DNA of 64,000 nucleotides. It comes from Rheum nobile. Its lineage: Eukaryota; Streptophyta; Magnoliopsida; Caryophyllales; Polygonaceae. Each line of letters begins with the position of its first letter. Positions within the stretch are counted from its first letter, which is position 1. The stretch covers positions 186,001 to 250,000 of the forward strand of contig WOAB01000323.1 of the NCBI GenBank assembly GCA_027886185.1, in the 5' to 3' direction. The position numbers and the translations under genes were made by a program. Under the pieces are notes generated by a model. The model searched no databases, had not been told where the DNA came from, and saw only the letters and a program-made list of their open reading frames with translations. Below are positions 47,506 to 59,122 of this stretch, piece after piece.

Positions 47506-48294
47506 ATGGCAGAGAACAATGTCAGAATCAATCCATTTGATGGCACTGGTGACTTTACCATGTGACAAGTCAAAATGAAAGCAATGCTAATCAAGGAAAA
47601 ATGTTGGAAAACTGTTAAGGGAGATTACCATGTTGATACCTCTGCTTCTGAGAAGGTGGAGCTTGATGAGCAAGCCCATTCTGAAATCATGATAAGGTTG
47701 ACTGACGATGTGGCTCGTCAGGTTGTGAGTATTTCTGACTCTAAATAAATTGTGGGAAGCATTAGAAGAACTTACATGTCTAAGTCATTGCCTAGTAGAA
47801 TATCTCTTCTATGTCGCTTGTTCACTTTTAAAATGGATGTCAGCATGTCATTAAATGAAAATCTTGACAAATTTCTGAGAATGACTCAAGAATTAGAAAG
47901 ATGTGATGACAAGATAAAAGATATTCACCAAGCTGTGTTGTTGCTTAGTTCTTTGCCACCTCAGTTTGACACTTTTAAAGATGTGATTCAATATAGTTCT
48001 GAGAAATTAACTAAAGAAAAGATAATTGAGACTATACTTGAGAAAAATGAGATCATGAAAGTGTTTAAGTCTAAGAATGACAAGAAAACTGAGGCTAAAA
48101 CTAAAGTGTTGATGGCTAAAGGCAAATATAAGAACAACAAGAATTCTCAGAAAAAGGATAAGAAGAAATCTGAAAAAACTGAGAAGAATGACAATGAGAA
48201 AAAGGATGGCAGAACTTGCTACTATTGTGACAAGAAAGGTCATTTCATTAAAGATTGTCATAAAAAGGCTAAAGATGACAAGACTAAAATGTAA
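47506..48294 (+). pseudogene. Copia gag
   Basis: Starts MAENNVRINPFDGTGDF. Stops occur near 47563 and 47746. The body continues with the copia gag domain (LNENLDKFLRMTQELERCDDK, LSSLPPQFDTFKDVIQ) and ends in a CCHC zinc knuckle (CYYCDKKGHFIKDC). It packages RNA in the active family. Confidence 0.9.
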
Positions 48295-48747
48295 ATGAAA
48301 CTGCTGCTATTGTTGAGACTTGTACTACTTATCCTTATGAGCTTCTCATGTGTGCCCATCATGTTGTGATTGATTCTTGATTATGGTTGTACTATGCATG
48401 CTACTTATGATAAAACCTTGTTTGAGTCTTTGCATGAATGTGATGAGGGTGAAGTCCTTTTGGGGGATCATACTGCCTTGCCTATTAAGGGGGTTGGTAG
48501 AGTTCCTATTAGGATGTTTGATGGGAAGGTGAGGATACTTCAACAAGTCATGTGGGTACCTGGCTTGAGGAGAAACCTCATGTCTGAGTCTGTCTTTGAT
48601 GATTTAGGATGTCATATCAATACCCACAATGACATAAGAGAAGTCATTAGAAATGGCATTTCTCTTATCAAGAGTATTAAGAAGGGAGGGTTGTATCATG
48701 TGATATCATCTCCTGAACTTAATATCTCAACTAGGATACTGGGATGA
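48295..48747 (+). pseudogene. Copia protease region
   Basis: The expected D-S/T-G active site reads ILDYGCTMHAT, so the residue after Asp is Tyr. A stop precedes it in the upstream frame (near 48377). VMWVPGLRRNLMSES is the conserved protease end. Confidence 0.8.
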
Positions 48748-50139
48748 CACTTGATCTCACTAAGATGTGGCACAACAGACTTGGTCATATTGAAATAAAA
48801 GGCTTAAATTATCTGTATAAGACTGGCATTATTGATAAAAAGCCATCTGACTTGAGCTTCTGTAAAAACTGTGTTTTTAGCAAGAAAAATTGTCATAGTT
48901 TTAGCAAGTCTACTTATAGAGTTGAGAGGCCCCTTGAGTATGTGCACTCTGATCTGTGGGGTCCCTCTCAAGTTGATACTGTAGGAGGGAGAAAATATTT
49001 CATCTCTTTTATAGATCATTTTTCTAGAAAAGTTTGGGTATACTTGCTAAAATCTAAGGATGAGGCCTTTAACACATTCAAGAACTGGAAAGCTCATGTT
49101 GAAAATGAGTCAAGTCAAAAACTTGAGTGTTTAAAAACAGATAATGGCCTTGAGTTCTGCAATCATGCTTTCAAAGATTTTTGTCTTCAATTTGGCATTA
49201 AAATACACCTTACAGTGCCTGGCACACCTCAGCAGAATGGCATTGCTAAGAGGATGAACAGAACCTTGCTTGAAAAAGCAAGGTTCCTGCTCATCAGTGC
49301 TGGCATGAAGCCATCTTTGTGGGGGTGAGACAGTCACAACTGCTTGCTACCTCATAAATAGATCTCCCTCCTCTGTTGTGGACTTTAAAACTCCATAACA
49401 GTTATGGACTGGAAAGAAACCTAATTTGTCACATTTAAAGCCATTTGATTGTACTGCATATTCACACATATCACAAGGTAAGTTACAACCGAGGGCTCAA
49501 AAATGTGTCATGTTGGGTTATCCTGAGGGTATAAAGGGCTATAAGTTATTACTTATACAACCTTATGGTTATAAAGTAATAACTTCTAGGAATGTCACTT
49601 TTAATGAAAATGAATTTCATTTTAAGTCTGTTACTAATGTAAATGTTGAGAATGCAGGTACAAATGAAGAAAGTACAAGGTTTTACCTGCCTCATGAAGC
49701 AGAAACTGAGGAAGGTGATGAATATAACATTGCTCAAAGCCATGATGGGTCAATGGACTCTACTAGACCTGAAGAGCATAATGAGGAGCATGAAGGTCAT
49801 GCTCCTGCACAAGGTCAAGATGACCAAAATGAGGCTACTGAAGTCACATCTACTCACCAATTAGGTAGGCAAGTAAGTTTACCTGAACCTGTCTCTGAGC
49901 ATGATAATTCTATTACTGATGTTGTTGTTGAAAATTTGAATGACTATCAATTGACTAGAGATAGACAACCTAGGGTTGTGGTTCCTAATAGGAGGTTCAT
50001 GTATAGTTGTGTTGAGTATGATGTGAATCTGATTGAGTTTGCTTTCATTGCTTCTGAGGTTGTGAATTCATTTACTCCTGAAACTTATGAATTGGCCATA
50101 AAATGTGTGCATGCTAAGTACTGGCTTGATGCTATGAAG
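48744..50139 (+). pseudogene. Copia integrase, catalytic Glu replaced
   Basis: The HHCC zinc-binding pre-integrase (WHNRLGHIEIKGL, CKNC) is followed by the DDE core: Asp in HSDLWGP, Asp in KTDNGLEF, and NGIAKRMNRT where copia has the catalytic Glu (usually NGVAERMNRT). Stops follow near 49326-49360. The C-terminal variable part is open at 49426-50139 and ends at ELAIKCVHAKYWLDAMK, where RT should begin. The nested element is inserted exactly there. Confidence 0.9.
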
Positions 50140-50888
50140 TGATGAGAAACAACCCTCCAAAGGTGATGTTTTGTTTCTCTAGAAGCTAGATCTAGCCCAA
50201 GGGGATCCTTCTCCTCCTTCCTAAGCTTGAGAACACTTGAATGGCGCGTGGAAAGGGTGTTGGTTCACCGGAAAATGGGGCCGAGCAGCCAAGGGGATGG
50301 TGGCTTCGGCGAGTCCCAAGGAAACCCTCCTTGGGGGATTCCTTGGCCAAGAAGAACAAAGCCCAAGAGATGCTTGTAGATTCAAGATGTATTTGAGAAA
50401 GATTGAGAAGGGAGAGATTTGAATGCTTGGAGTTGATAGAAGTAAGTGGAGGCCTTAGGGAGATATACTCAACCTAAGGGAAATATTCCACTTCTATAAT
50501 CTTCAACTAGTGAAAAAAAGAAGACAAGACAATACTTAAATAGTCTAGGGTTGCTAGGAGATTAGGAGCCCATATACAAATGGGTCCACACATCCACAAA
50601 AGGAAACACACTAAAATAAGTAGCAAAGGGAAACACACTAAGGAAATAACAAAGGGAGGCAAGGCTGAAGACAGACCCTGACTCGGCCAAGAACTCGGCC
50701 GTGTTCTTGACCGTGTCAGGATCTGTAGCAAGAACTCGGCCAAAGACTCGGCCGAGTCTTGGACCTTGTCAGGGGCTGGTCCTTCCTTGGTGTCGCGCGC
50801 CTTGATGCCTTGGAGTCGATGCCGGGTGGCTTGATTGTCGTGGCATTGAGGTGTCGACGTCTTGGTTGTCACTAACCGGGACTCATCA
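50140..50888 (-). mobile_element. 3' LTR of nested element
   Basis: 749 bp; contains several ACTCGGCC repeats (50690-50760). Paired with 55110-55858. Confidence 0.92.
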
Positions 50889-52988
50889 CTCTCCCCTTCT
50901 TAGCTTCGAAGCGTCCTCGCTTCGATGATGAAGGAAGCCTGGGAGATGAAGGACGGGTAGTGGCGCGTCTCCCCTTCTTAAAGGTGAAGGTGGAGTGAGG
51001 GAGACCGCCACTAGCACAAAGGAGGATGAGCATACAAGAGTCGTCGGATGGCTCCTTGGGCACAACAAGTTGAGGGGCCTCATGGACAAGCATGGCAGCC
51101 GGCGGGAGGACCTACAACAAAGTAACTCAACAACAAAATGTGAGAATATCCTACTCCCCGGGGTGGTTCTACGAAGGGCCCTAGGCACGGTCCAAAAGGG
51201 AGATGGGGTCGGTCCAGCCCTAAGATGGTAGGTGATGGGATGTCTTAGGTCTGGTGGCCAAATATGGAAAACCAAAGCAGTGGGCAACCTCAAGGTCATG
51301 TGTGAGATCCTACAAGCTAGGGGGTTGGCCAAGTGGGAGAGATGAACTAGTAGCACCCAAAGAGAATCTCTCCTCTTCTTAGGAGTTGGCCACCCGACTA
51401 CAAGAGCGAGACACACAACCACCCAATTCCCGGTATAACAGGATACAAGAATGCTAGGGTCAGGAGGGCGATACCTAGGAGAAATCAATGGGACAAACAC
51501 CCAAACACGGGGCCACAAAAGGTGAGGTCCTAACGAAAGGGTCCCTAAGGAGGCTAGGTGTGGGGCTATCCTCAAAGGCTCTGTGTCAACCTGAAATACC
51601 TTATGCATGAGGTGCCTAGAAAGGGATGTATGGCCAGTCCATAAAGGTCCATAATCAACATGATACTCCATGGGTAAGGGGTTCCAAGGAAGCGCTCTAG
51701 GTATAATCCTCAAAGGTCCCCAAACAACATGACAAACCTTTTGCAAAGAAAACCTAGGGGAGGATCTAGGCATACTCAAGGACAAGGCGGAGAGATGGCA
51801 GCCCGTACCCCCATAATAGGCCCAAAAATCAACATTGCAAAGACGCATAATAAGGGCATTATCATGGTATGGGGTACGCATAATCAACACATGAAGCGTC
51901 CTAAAGGTATGCCGAAAGAGGGAATATGCAAAGCACACAACATACGTAACTAGGAGAGGAAAGAAATGAAGTGAATACATCTCATGCAACAAGGATGGGG
52001 AGCTATGAAGCAAACATGAGTATGCCAAATCCAAGGGTATAACATGCGAGCCTTTTTTATTGCCTAAGGCACTAAATGCAATAACATGAGACGTATATGT
52101 CATAGGAAGTGTAAGGTCATATGCAAGAGTAGTGACATCACTCTTCCTAAGCCTAAGTATGTGCTTCATGATGCAACAAGTCAAACAATTATCATACTTA
52201 GGCATGTAGGAAATAACAAGCAATAAGTGAAACTTCGTTGGCATGAATCGAGACATGGAACCATAATGCAAACAAGAATGTGTAGTCCTAGATGCAAAAC
52301 AATTTGTCTTCATACATAAAGCTCTATCCAAAGATGTAAATGGAAAATCATGCAAGGCATCACTCAAGGGCATAAAAGGAGAGACAAAAGAAGGTACCTC
52401 CCTAAATATAGGGGTCATTGGAGCGTCTCCGTTGTAGGGGTTAAGAGCTGGCCTTGGAAGCTTGTAAGGCTCGTCATCCATAGCATGTACCTCCTCTTGG
52501 AGTGAGAGTGGCAAGCAAGAAGGAACAAGAGGTGTGGCATCCACCCAAGGCATAGCCAAAGAGCTCATGGAGCTGCGAGTGATGATAGGGCGAGGCACCC
52601 ACTGAGGCGCAACCAAGGCACCCCCAGACGCGGTCATGGATCCTTGAGGCGCAGCAGGGGCGCTGCACGGCGTAGCCGAGGCGCTTTGAGGCACGGCCAA
52701 GGCGCGCTGGGGATCAGACAAGGCGCAATGAGGCTCGGGCAAGGTGTCATGGCGCGGCGCGGATGAGGCATCGTGAGGAGCGGCTGAGGCCATGTGAGGC
52801 GCGCCCAAGTCAATGTCAAACACGTCCAAAGGAGGCTGAGGCGCATGCAAGGGTACTTGAGGTGCGACCAAGGCGCATGTAGGCTTTTCCAAGGCAAACT
52901 GAGGCGCAGCCATGGAACAAGAAGGCACAACCGAAACGATCCGAGGTGCGACCAAGGCATGTTGAGGCGTGCCAATTGCAACGTTGTT
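50886..52988 (-). CDS. Long ORF (about 700 codons) downstream of gag in nested element
   Basis: On the minus strand the frame is open from just after the gag stop (TAA at 52989-52991) through a Met at 52955 to 50886, inside the last bases before and into the 3' LTR edge. It is in the same frame as gag. The first 130 residues are a degenerate APQ/AP repeat (ALVAPQ, LHAPQ, SAAPH). The rest has Leu/Pro/Cys-rich segments (LLHEMYSLHFFPLLVTYVVCF) with no motif of pol or any family I know. It may be a translated product of a nonautonomous family, read with gag, or a frame kept open by base composition. Overlapping frames are also partly open. Confidence 0.35.
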   Translation of the reverse strand, partial: NNVAIGTPQHALVAPRIVSVVPSCSMAAPQFALEKPTCALVAPQVPLHAPQPPLDVFDIDLGAPHMASAAPHDASSAPRHDTLPEPHCALSDPQRALAVPQSASATPCSAPAAPQGSMTASGGALVAPQWVPRPIITRSSMSSLAMPWVDATPLVPSCLPLSLQEEVHAMDDEPYKLPRPALNPYNGDAPMTPIFREVPSFVSPFMPLSDALHDFPFTSLDRALCMKTNCFASRTTHSCLHYGSMSRFMPTKFHLLLVISYMPKYDNCLTCCIMKHILRLRKSDVTTLAYDLTLPMTYTSHVIAFSALGNKKGSHVIPLDLAYSCLLHSSPSLLHEMYSLHFFPLLVTYVVCFAYSLFRHTFRTLHVLIMRTPYHDNALIMRLCNVDFWAYYGGTGCHLSALSLSMPRSSPRFSLQKVCHVVWGPLRIIPRALPWNPLPMEYHVDYGPLWTGHTSLSRHLMHKVFQVDTEPLRIAPHLASLGTLSLGPHLLWPRVWVFVPLISPRYRPPDPSILVSCYTGNWVVVCLALVVGWPTPKKRRDSLWVLLVHLSHLANPLACRISHMTLRLPTALVFHIWPPDLRHPITYHLRAGPTPSPFWTVPRALRRTTPGSRIFSHFVVELLCCRSSRRLPCLSMRPLNLLCPRSHPTTLVCSSSFVLVAVSLTPPSPLRRGDAPLPVLHLPGFLHHRSEDASKLRRGE

Positions 52989-53640
52989 TTAGGCCTCTTT
53001 CCAAGGAGCAACCACGTCAATAGTAGCCTCTCCGTGGGCTTCATGGTCGGAGATGTGGTGGGTGAGCATCGGGAAGGCGCGTGCACATGCACTTGGGCCG
53101 GCTAGCGTGGATCTCGGGGCATAGTGGTGAGCCATGACGTAGACGAGTTGGGCCCAAGTGTGGATGGGCGGGAGGCCTCCGAGACGTAGGGACTCTTGCA
53201 CCGTTGTCCACCACGTACGGGCATAGTCGGTGAAGTACCAAGTGGCGATGCGCACCTCCTCGCGAACATCATAATCTGAGCGGCCAAAGACATAGCGTGT
53301 GTGGCGCTCCCATGCCAAGAACTCGGAACCACCGTCGTTGCAACCGGTGAAGGAGTAGAAGGACACCCCTACACCATGGCCCTCGGGTTGGCTAGGCACA
53401 TAAAGGTTCGACTGGGGCCGGGCTCGAGCATGCCGGTAACCGGATGGCATTCGGTCATATCCTCCTCTTGGTGGCATGGAATGAGGCGCTGAGGGGCGCT
53501 TGGAGCTGCGGCCGGGGACACCACAGGAAGCTCGAGGTCAAGGGCGGTGGTATTGTTCAAACCCGACGGCTTTCTCGAGGAGATAATCGAACTCATCGTC
53601 CATCGGATATTCCATGGCCTCGTCACCTAGGAAAACCAAA
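52989..53640 (-). pseudogene. Gag of nested element (Ty3/gypsy-like)
   Basis: The minus-strand frame 53477-52989 contains FTGCNDGGSEFLAWERH, REEVRIATWYFTDYARTWW and HTWAQLVYVMAHHYAP, the retrotransposon-gag fold of plant gypsy elements. The upstream N-terminus MEYPMDDEFDYLLEKAVGF lies near 53615-53560 with a stop and shifted frames between. It ends at a TAA after APWKEA. Confidence 0.75.
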
Positions 53641-55094
53641 GGAAAACGCCAATCAAATGTTCCAAGGAAAGTGGTAAGACATAACACAAGACCAAATAAA
53701 ACAAACAAGGGAAATGCAAGAAGGGAATAACAAACAAACAAACAACACACACAATGATGTCTACACAACAAGACAAGTGAGGTCTAGGGCAAGCAAAGGG
53801 CAATCAAAAGAAAAGAGACTAAGACATAAGCAAGACAAGTCAATGGCTCATGCAAGGGTTGTCAAGGAAAGGTATTGCATGTAACTTGACAAGTGGGAGA
53901 AACCCAAGACACCTTCTAACCAAGCCAATGTGTATTCCTTAGGCTATGTAGATAAAAGGACCAAAGTGTAACTTAGGGTGGCAAGCTCAATGGGAGAGCA
54001 ATTCGGTCAACCTATGGGTCCAACAAGAGGGTGAAGTAGCTATGGCAAGGGAGAGAAGAACATGGAGGGGAGGGCTTAGTGGCCCAAGTTGCCAAGTGAG
54101 GGTGAGAGAGTCCACCAAGGGTTGTAGCTATAAACCGAAAGAAAGAAAGAAAAGGAGCTTGACCTTTGCTTTGCCTTTTGTATTTTTTTTATTTTTTTTG
54201 TATTCGGTTGTCCTTTTTTTTTTTTGGGTCTCTTGCCTTTTGTTTTGACCTCTTGAAAGTATGTTTGGCTTTTTCTTAGGCAAAGGAAGCAAAGACTAGC
54301 AAGACTTAGTGTGTTGATGCAAGGAGTGGAACCACAACACTTTGTTTTTGTAATGAAGGCAACAAGGGATGCAAATTTTTCTTTGTTTAGAATTGCCAAG
54401 TCACCATGTAGTGGTGTGACTAGGCCTAAGAAGAGAAGAGGAAGAAGGCCCCTTGCCACATCATAATTTCAACCTCCCTAAATAAAACTCCACTAAGATT
54501 GTCCTCCAATACCTCCCACTAACCCATCATCCTAAGGTACTAGTTGGTCTTTACCTAAAATAGCCAAGGAGACAAATAGTACTAGGAGAAGGTGGAGAAG
54601 GCCTCCCAAGGACAAGTTACATGCAAGGGACAAAAGGACAAGGGGGACCACAAGTACACAATTCAAACAAGGGCAAGCAAGGGAGGGGAGTGATTTCGGC
54701 AGGTAGGGGCTGTTGGGTGGCAGATGGGGTGGTGGTGGGCGGAGCTAGGGCGGCGGAAGGGGTTTTCCGGCGGCCGGAGGTGGTGGAGGTCGCCGGAGAT
54801 GGGTTTTTTTTGTGTGTTTTTTTGTTGTTTTTGTAAGGGAAGCTAGGAACAACTAATCTAAACATGAAAATAGCATGGAAAACATGAAGAAACACATGGA
54901 AAACAGAGAAGATATGAGCATGCAAACTTTAACACAAAACAAGAAGAACAAGAAAAAAATTTCTAGCTAGCAAGGAAGCTAAAGAGCAAAACACATGGAA
55001 ACATGAAAGCAACACAAGAGAACATACTAGCTATGAACATGAATCATTAAAAATGAAATTTTAAAGGGAGAAGATGACTTAGCTTGGGCACTTG
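53641..55094 (-). mobile_element. Leader of nested element
   Basis: This noncoding leader between PBS and gag contains GAAA and poly-T tracts (54135-54240) and a GC-rich patch (54690-54800). No gene is recognised. Confidence 0.55.
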
Positions 55095-55108
55095 GCTCTT
55101 GATACCAA
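55095..55108 (-). other. Primer binding site of nested element
   Basis: On the minus strand TGGTATCAAGAGCC directly follows the LTR. It is the initiator tRNA-Met complement with one extra A. Confidence 0.75.
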
Positions 55109-55109
55109 T

Positions 55110-55858
55110 TGATGAGAAACAACCCTCCAAAGGTGATGCTTTGTTTCTCTAGAAGCTAGATCTAGCCCAAGGGGATCCTTCTCCTCCTTCCTAAGCTTGA
55201 GAACACTTGAATGGCGCGTGGAAATGGTGTTGGTTCACCGGAAAATGGGGCCGAGCAGCTAAGGGGATGGTGGCTCCGGCGAGTCCCAAGGAAACCCTCC
55301 TTGGGGGATTCCTTGGCCAAGAAGAACAAAGCCCAAGAGATGCTTGTAGATTCAAGATGTATTTGAGAAAGATTTAGAAGGGAGAGATTTGAATGCTTGG
55401 AGTTGATAGAAGTAAGTGGAGGCCTTAGGGAGATATACTCAACCTAAGGGAAATATTCCACTTCTATAATCTTCAATTAGTGAAAAAAGGAAGACAAGAC
55501 AATACTTAAATAGTCTAGGGTTGCTAGGAGATTAGGAGCCCATATGCAAATGGGTCCACACATCCACAAAAGGAAACACACTAAAATAAGTAGCAAAGGG
55601 AAACACACTAAGGAAATAACAAAGGGAGGCGAGGCTGAAGACAGACCCTGACTCGGCCAAGAACTCGGCCGTGTTCTTGACCGTGTCAGGATCTGTAGCA
55701 AGAACTCGGCCTAAGACTGAGCCGAGTCTTGGACCTTGTCAGGGGGTGGTCCTTCCTTGGTGTCGCGCGCCTTGATGCCTTGGAGTCGAAGCCGGGTGGC
55801 TTGATTGTCGTGGCATTGAGGTGTCGACGTCTTGGTTGTCACTAACCGGGACTCATCG
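55110..55858 (-). mobile_element. 5' LTR of nested element
   Basis: 749 bp, paired with 50140-50888; its outer end carries CTCATCG where the partner has CTCATCA. Confidence 0.92.
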
Positions 55859-56580
55859 TGAAGGAGGAAGTCTTGTTTATGCATGCTAACAAGACCTGGA
55901 TGTTAGTTTCTAAACCTGCTAATGCTAGACTTATTGACTGCAAATGGATTTACAAATTAAAAGAAGGGGCTCACAGTGGTGATCCCCCTAGGTATAAAGC
56001 TAGATTGATAGCTAAAGACTCTACTCAAAAAGAAGGCATAGACTATAATGACATCTTTGCTCATGTGGTGAAATATAAGACTTTAAGACTTCTTTTGGAT
56101 ATAACTGTCGTGTTTGACTGGGAACTTGAACAAATGGACGTTAAAACTGCTTTTTTGCATGGTGACCTGCATGAAACTATTTATATGAAACAGCCTAAGG
56201 GCTTTGTGGATTCTGCTAAGCCTGATCATGTATGTTTATTGAAAAAATCTATATATGGCCTAAAGTAGTCCCGTACACAGTGGAACATAAAATTTGATTC
56301 ATGCATGAGGAAACTTAGTTTTCAAAGAAGCAGTTATGAACTTATGATACATGCTTATACTTCAAGGGTGTTAAGTCTAAATCTCCTTTATATGTGCTCC
56401 TCTATGTTGATGATATTCTGTTAATGTGCAATTCTAAAATTCTCATTGCTGGTGTTAAAAGAGATTTGAAACTGCATTTTGACATGAAAGACTTAGGAAT
56501 TGCTCAGAAAATCCTAGGGATTAAATCACTAGAAATAGACAAAGAAAAACTATGTGGTTGTCTCAATGTGATTATGTGAA
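55859..56580 (+). pseudogene. Copia reverse transcriptase
   Basis: Begins MKEEVLFMHANKTWMLV, directly continuing the frame at 50139. RT motifs follow: CKWIYKLKEG, RYKARLIAKD, QMDVKTAFLHGDL and KSIYGLK (then a stop). After frame damage at 56265-56395 comes LLYVDDILLMC with the YVDD catalytic box, and a final stop near 56578. Confidence 0.92.
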
Positions 56581-56583
56581 AAG

Positions 56584-57366
56584 GTGCTTGATAGATTCAG
56601 TATGTCTGACTCTAAACCTACTTTTATTCCCTTAGGAGGGCATTTAGACTTAACCAAAAGGAATTGTCCTACCACTGCTCATGATATAGCTAAGATGTCC
56701 AAAGTTCCTTATGATGTTGTTGTGGGCATTGTCATGTATGTTATGCTCTGCACTCGACCTGATTTGGCCTTTGTTATTATTGTTCTCAGTAGATTTATGT
56801 CTAATCCTGCAGAATGTCATTGTCTTGCTATGAAATTTCTGCTTAGATATATTTGTGGCACTAAGAATCTTTATCTTGTTTACACTGAGCATTCTCCTGC
56901 AAATGAATTATTTGATTATGTGGATTCTGATTATGCTAGTAACAAGGACAATAGAAAGTCCACAACTGCTTATTATTATACTTGGGTTGGTCATTGTATT
57001 TCACAGTTACAATATGTTGTAGCTTTATCTTCTACTGAGACTGGGTATATAGCAGCTACTGAGGCAGCTAAAGAGGCTATATGGTTGACTGGTATTTTGA
57101 GTGAGATACAGATTGTTCCTATGTTACTTGTTTTGCATATGGATAGTCAAAGTGCTTTATACTTGTGTAAAGACCCTATGTTTCATGAAAGGTCTAAGCA
57201 CATAGATGTCAGACACCACTTTATTAGAAATAAAGTGGAAGAGAAAGTGCTTGAGGTTAAGAAGATCAAAGGTGAGTATAATCCTGCTGATTTTGGCACC
57301 AAGATAGTCATTGCTGACAAGTTCTCATTCTGCAGGAATTTTTTGCACATTTGGGATGCAAACTGA
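56584..57366 (+). pseudogene. Copia RNase H
   Basis: RT thumb and connection (CTRPDLAFVI, ECHCLAMKFLLRYICGT) lead to RNase H with YVDSDYASNKDNRKST (Asp), STETGYIAATEAAKEAIW (Glu) and MDSQSALYL (Asp). The RSKHIDVRHHFIR C-terminal motif follows. The normal QWVSKLQ-type segment reads HCISQLQ. Stop at 57364-57366. Confidence 0.92.
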
Positions 57367-57455
57367 GCTCACTTGAGCTGAGTGGCCGACGATGGACGGG
57401 TGGCAATGATGTTCCAATCCACTATGGCGACTGTAGGCAGCATATCTCAACACTT

Positions 57456-57471
57456 GGATTAGGAGGGAATT
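57456..57471 (+). other. Copia polypurine tract
   Basis: GGATTAGGAGGGAATT lies immediately before the 3' LTR start TGTAATG. Confidence 0.75.
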
Positions 57472-58380
57472 TGTAATGTTTATAATCCAAAGTTGTAATA
57501 TGTAAACTCTTGTTGTCTTTATGTTCTAAGCTAATGCACCAGGCTAGGTAGAGGTTAGGGATTTTAGGAGACATGGTCATGAGTGACCGAGCCATGGTCG
57601 AGCCATGGTTGGCTCATTGAGCCTTAGCCAACTTTGGCTAAGTAACTCATGAACCTCATTTGATTGGCCGTGTGTTTCTGTTGTTGCTCTTGGGCCTATT
57701 CTCCTCTTGCCGATTGTATTGGGCCTCTTCTTGTTGTTGGGCCTTGGCTCGCGTTGTTGGACGTGGCCCCTTCCTTCAGCTTACAAGACAGCGTCGTTTG
57801 AGGCATTTTGAGGCTGCCTTATAAGGGTCACCGATACCCTAATTTTGGTAACCTCTCACTGTCACTATTGATTCTCGCCGTTTGGAAGTTTTCTGAGAAT
57901 GGCTCCTTGAAATAGCGAATCTCACCTACTCCTTGGTGGATTCCGATAGTGCCAGAGATTGAGAGATAGAGAAAGAAAAAGACAAAAGAAAGAGAGAAAG
58001 AGAGAGTGCTCGTAGCACTGTGGTTGCTCGATTGTGGGAAGCTTGCTTGAAGGCTTCTCTGTGTCCTTCCAAGGGACTTGCTTCTTCTCTTTTCTCTGTT
58101 CTTGTCTTGCTCATGTGTCTTGTTTCTTCTCTTGTTCATTTCCTTTGTCGCTTGTGTATTTGCTTTGTAACTGTGAGACTCTTGAGGTATGTGTTGCCTA
58201 GTGGATTTGGTTGAGTCTCCCCTATTGAGGCTCCGCAGACGTAGGACTTTGTCTGAACTGCGTTAACAACTTTGTGTGTCCATTATTGTTTGTTTCCTCT
58301 TTATGTTTTTTCGAGGTTTGTCAAACGTTTTTGGGTTAGTACGATCGAAACGAACTCAAACTAGGGTTTCTGCCATAACA
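57472..58380 (+). mobile_element. Copia 3' LTR (909 bp, uninterrupted)
   Basis: Ends CTGCCATAACA at 58380. It gives the empty-site sequence (CTCTTTATGTTTTTTCG) for the insertion seen in the 5' LTR. Confidence 0.93.
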
Positions 58381-58606
58381 AACCCTATATGAATTTTTTT
58401 AAATATTTTAAATAACTAAAATTCAGCTATAATCCTTCTAAATTTGAGTTATAGTTCGGTTAGAAAAATTGATATATTCCTAATACATTAAAGAAGAAGG
58501 CAAATATCTTTAGAAGAAATTGTGCCATTGGTTAAAGACTTAAAGTTCTATTTGACACATGATCTACTAATATGTGTAAACTTCCTATATTCGATGAGTT
58601 GTATAT

Positions 58607-59122
58607 AGACCTGGTAATCGGGTCGGACGGGTCGGGTTCGGGTTTTGGTTAACCGGGTTTCGGTTAAATCGGGTTATGGTCAATCGGGTCGTTAACAATT
58701 ACGGGTTGATTGGGTCGGGTTCTGCCGGGTTTAGTGCCGGTTCAGGTCGACCCAACGGGTCCAAAGTGTCAGTTTTTTAAATAATTTTTACAATAAATTT
58801 TACAATAAAATAATAATTTTAATAATAAAATAATAATTTTAATAATAATATATTATTTTTACTAATAAATAATATTTTTAATAATAACAGAATTAATATT
58901 ATATCACTATTTAGTAAAAAGTTGTATAATATTCATTATAAACGAGGTAATACATATGATTAGGTCGAGTCGGTTAATCCAACGGATCAGGTCATATCAA
59001 ACCCAGATTTATTCGGGTCATCGGGTTCGGGTCTTTCTTGACCCATTGATTTTGGATCGGGTCTCAACCCTAACAATATTAGATGGGTCGGGTCGGGTTG
59101 TCAGGTCATGTTTTGCCAGGGC
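58607..59122. mobile_element. hAT MITE with CGGGTCGGGT subterminal repeats
   Basis: Perfect 8-bp target duplication TTGTATAT (58599-58606 and 59123-59130). Ends AGACCTGG and CCAGGGC are inverted. Both subterminal zones are full of TCGGGTCGGGTT or reverse words around an AT-rich core. No ORF is present. These are hallmarks of nonautonomous hAT elements. Confidence 0.8.

Larger units (their letters stand above)
50140..55858 (-). mobile_element. Nested gag-only LTR element (5.7 kb), reverse orientation
   Basis: Two 749-bp LTRs (50140-50888 and 55110-55858) begin TGATGAG on the plus strand and end CTCATCA or CTCATCG. The target duplication TGAAG is perfect (50135-50139, 55859-55863) and splits the copia RT start. 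On the minus strand a PBS follows the LTR at 55110, and the tract AAGAAGGGGAGAG precedes the LTR at 50888. No protease, RT, RNase H or integrase is visible, so it is nonautonomous. The LTRs differ at roughly 15 of 749 sites by eye (about 2%), younger than the host copia element. Confidence 0.9.
43069..58380 (+). mobile_element. Ty1/copia retrotransposon, 15.3 kb with two nested insertions
   Basis: Both LTRs begin TGTAATGTTTATAATCC and end CTGCCATAACA. Flanks AACCA and AACCC are a 5-bp target duplication with one change. The order gag, protease, integrase, RT, RNase H identifies copia. Without the inserts it would be about 6.7 kb. Many stops and lost catalytic residues show it is dead. Confidence 0.93.

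Noticed and set aside
53444..53677. Plus-strand ORFs opposite the nested gag
   Set aside because: They are shadows of the gag frame on the minus strand.
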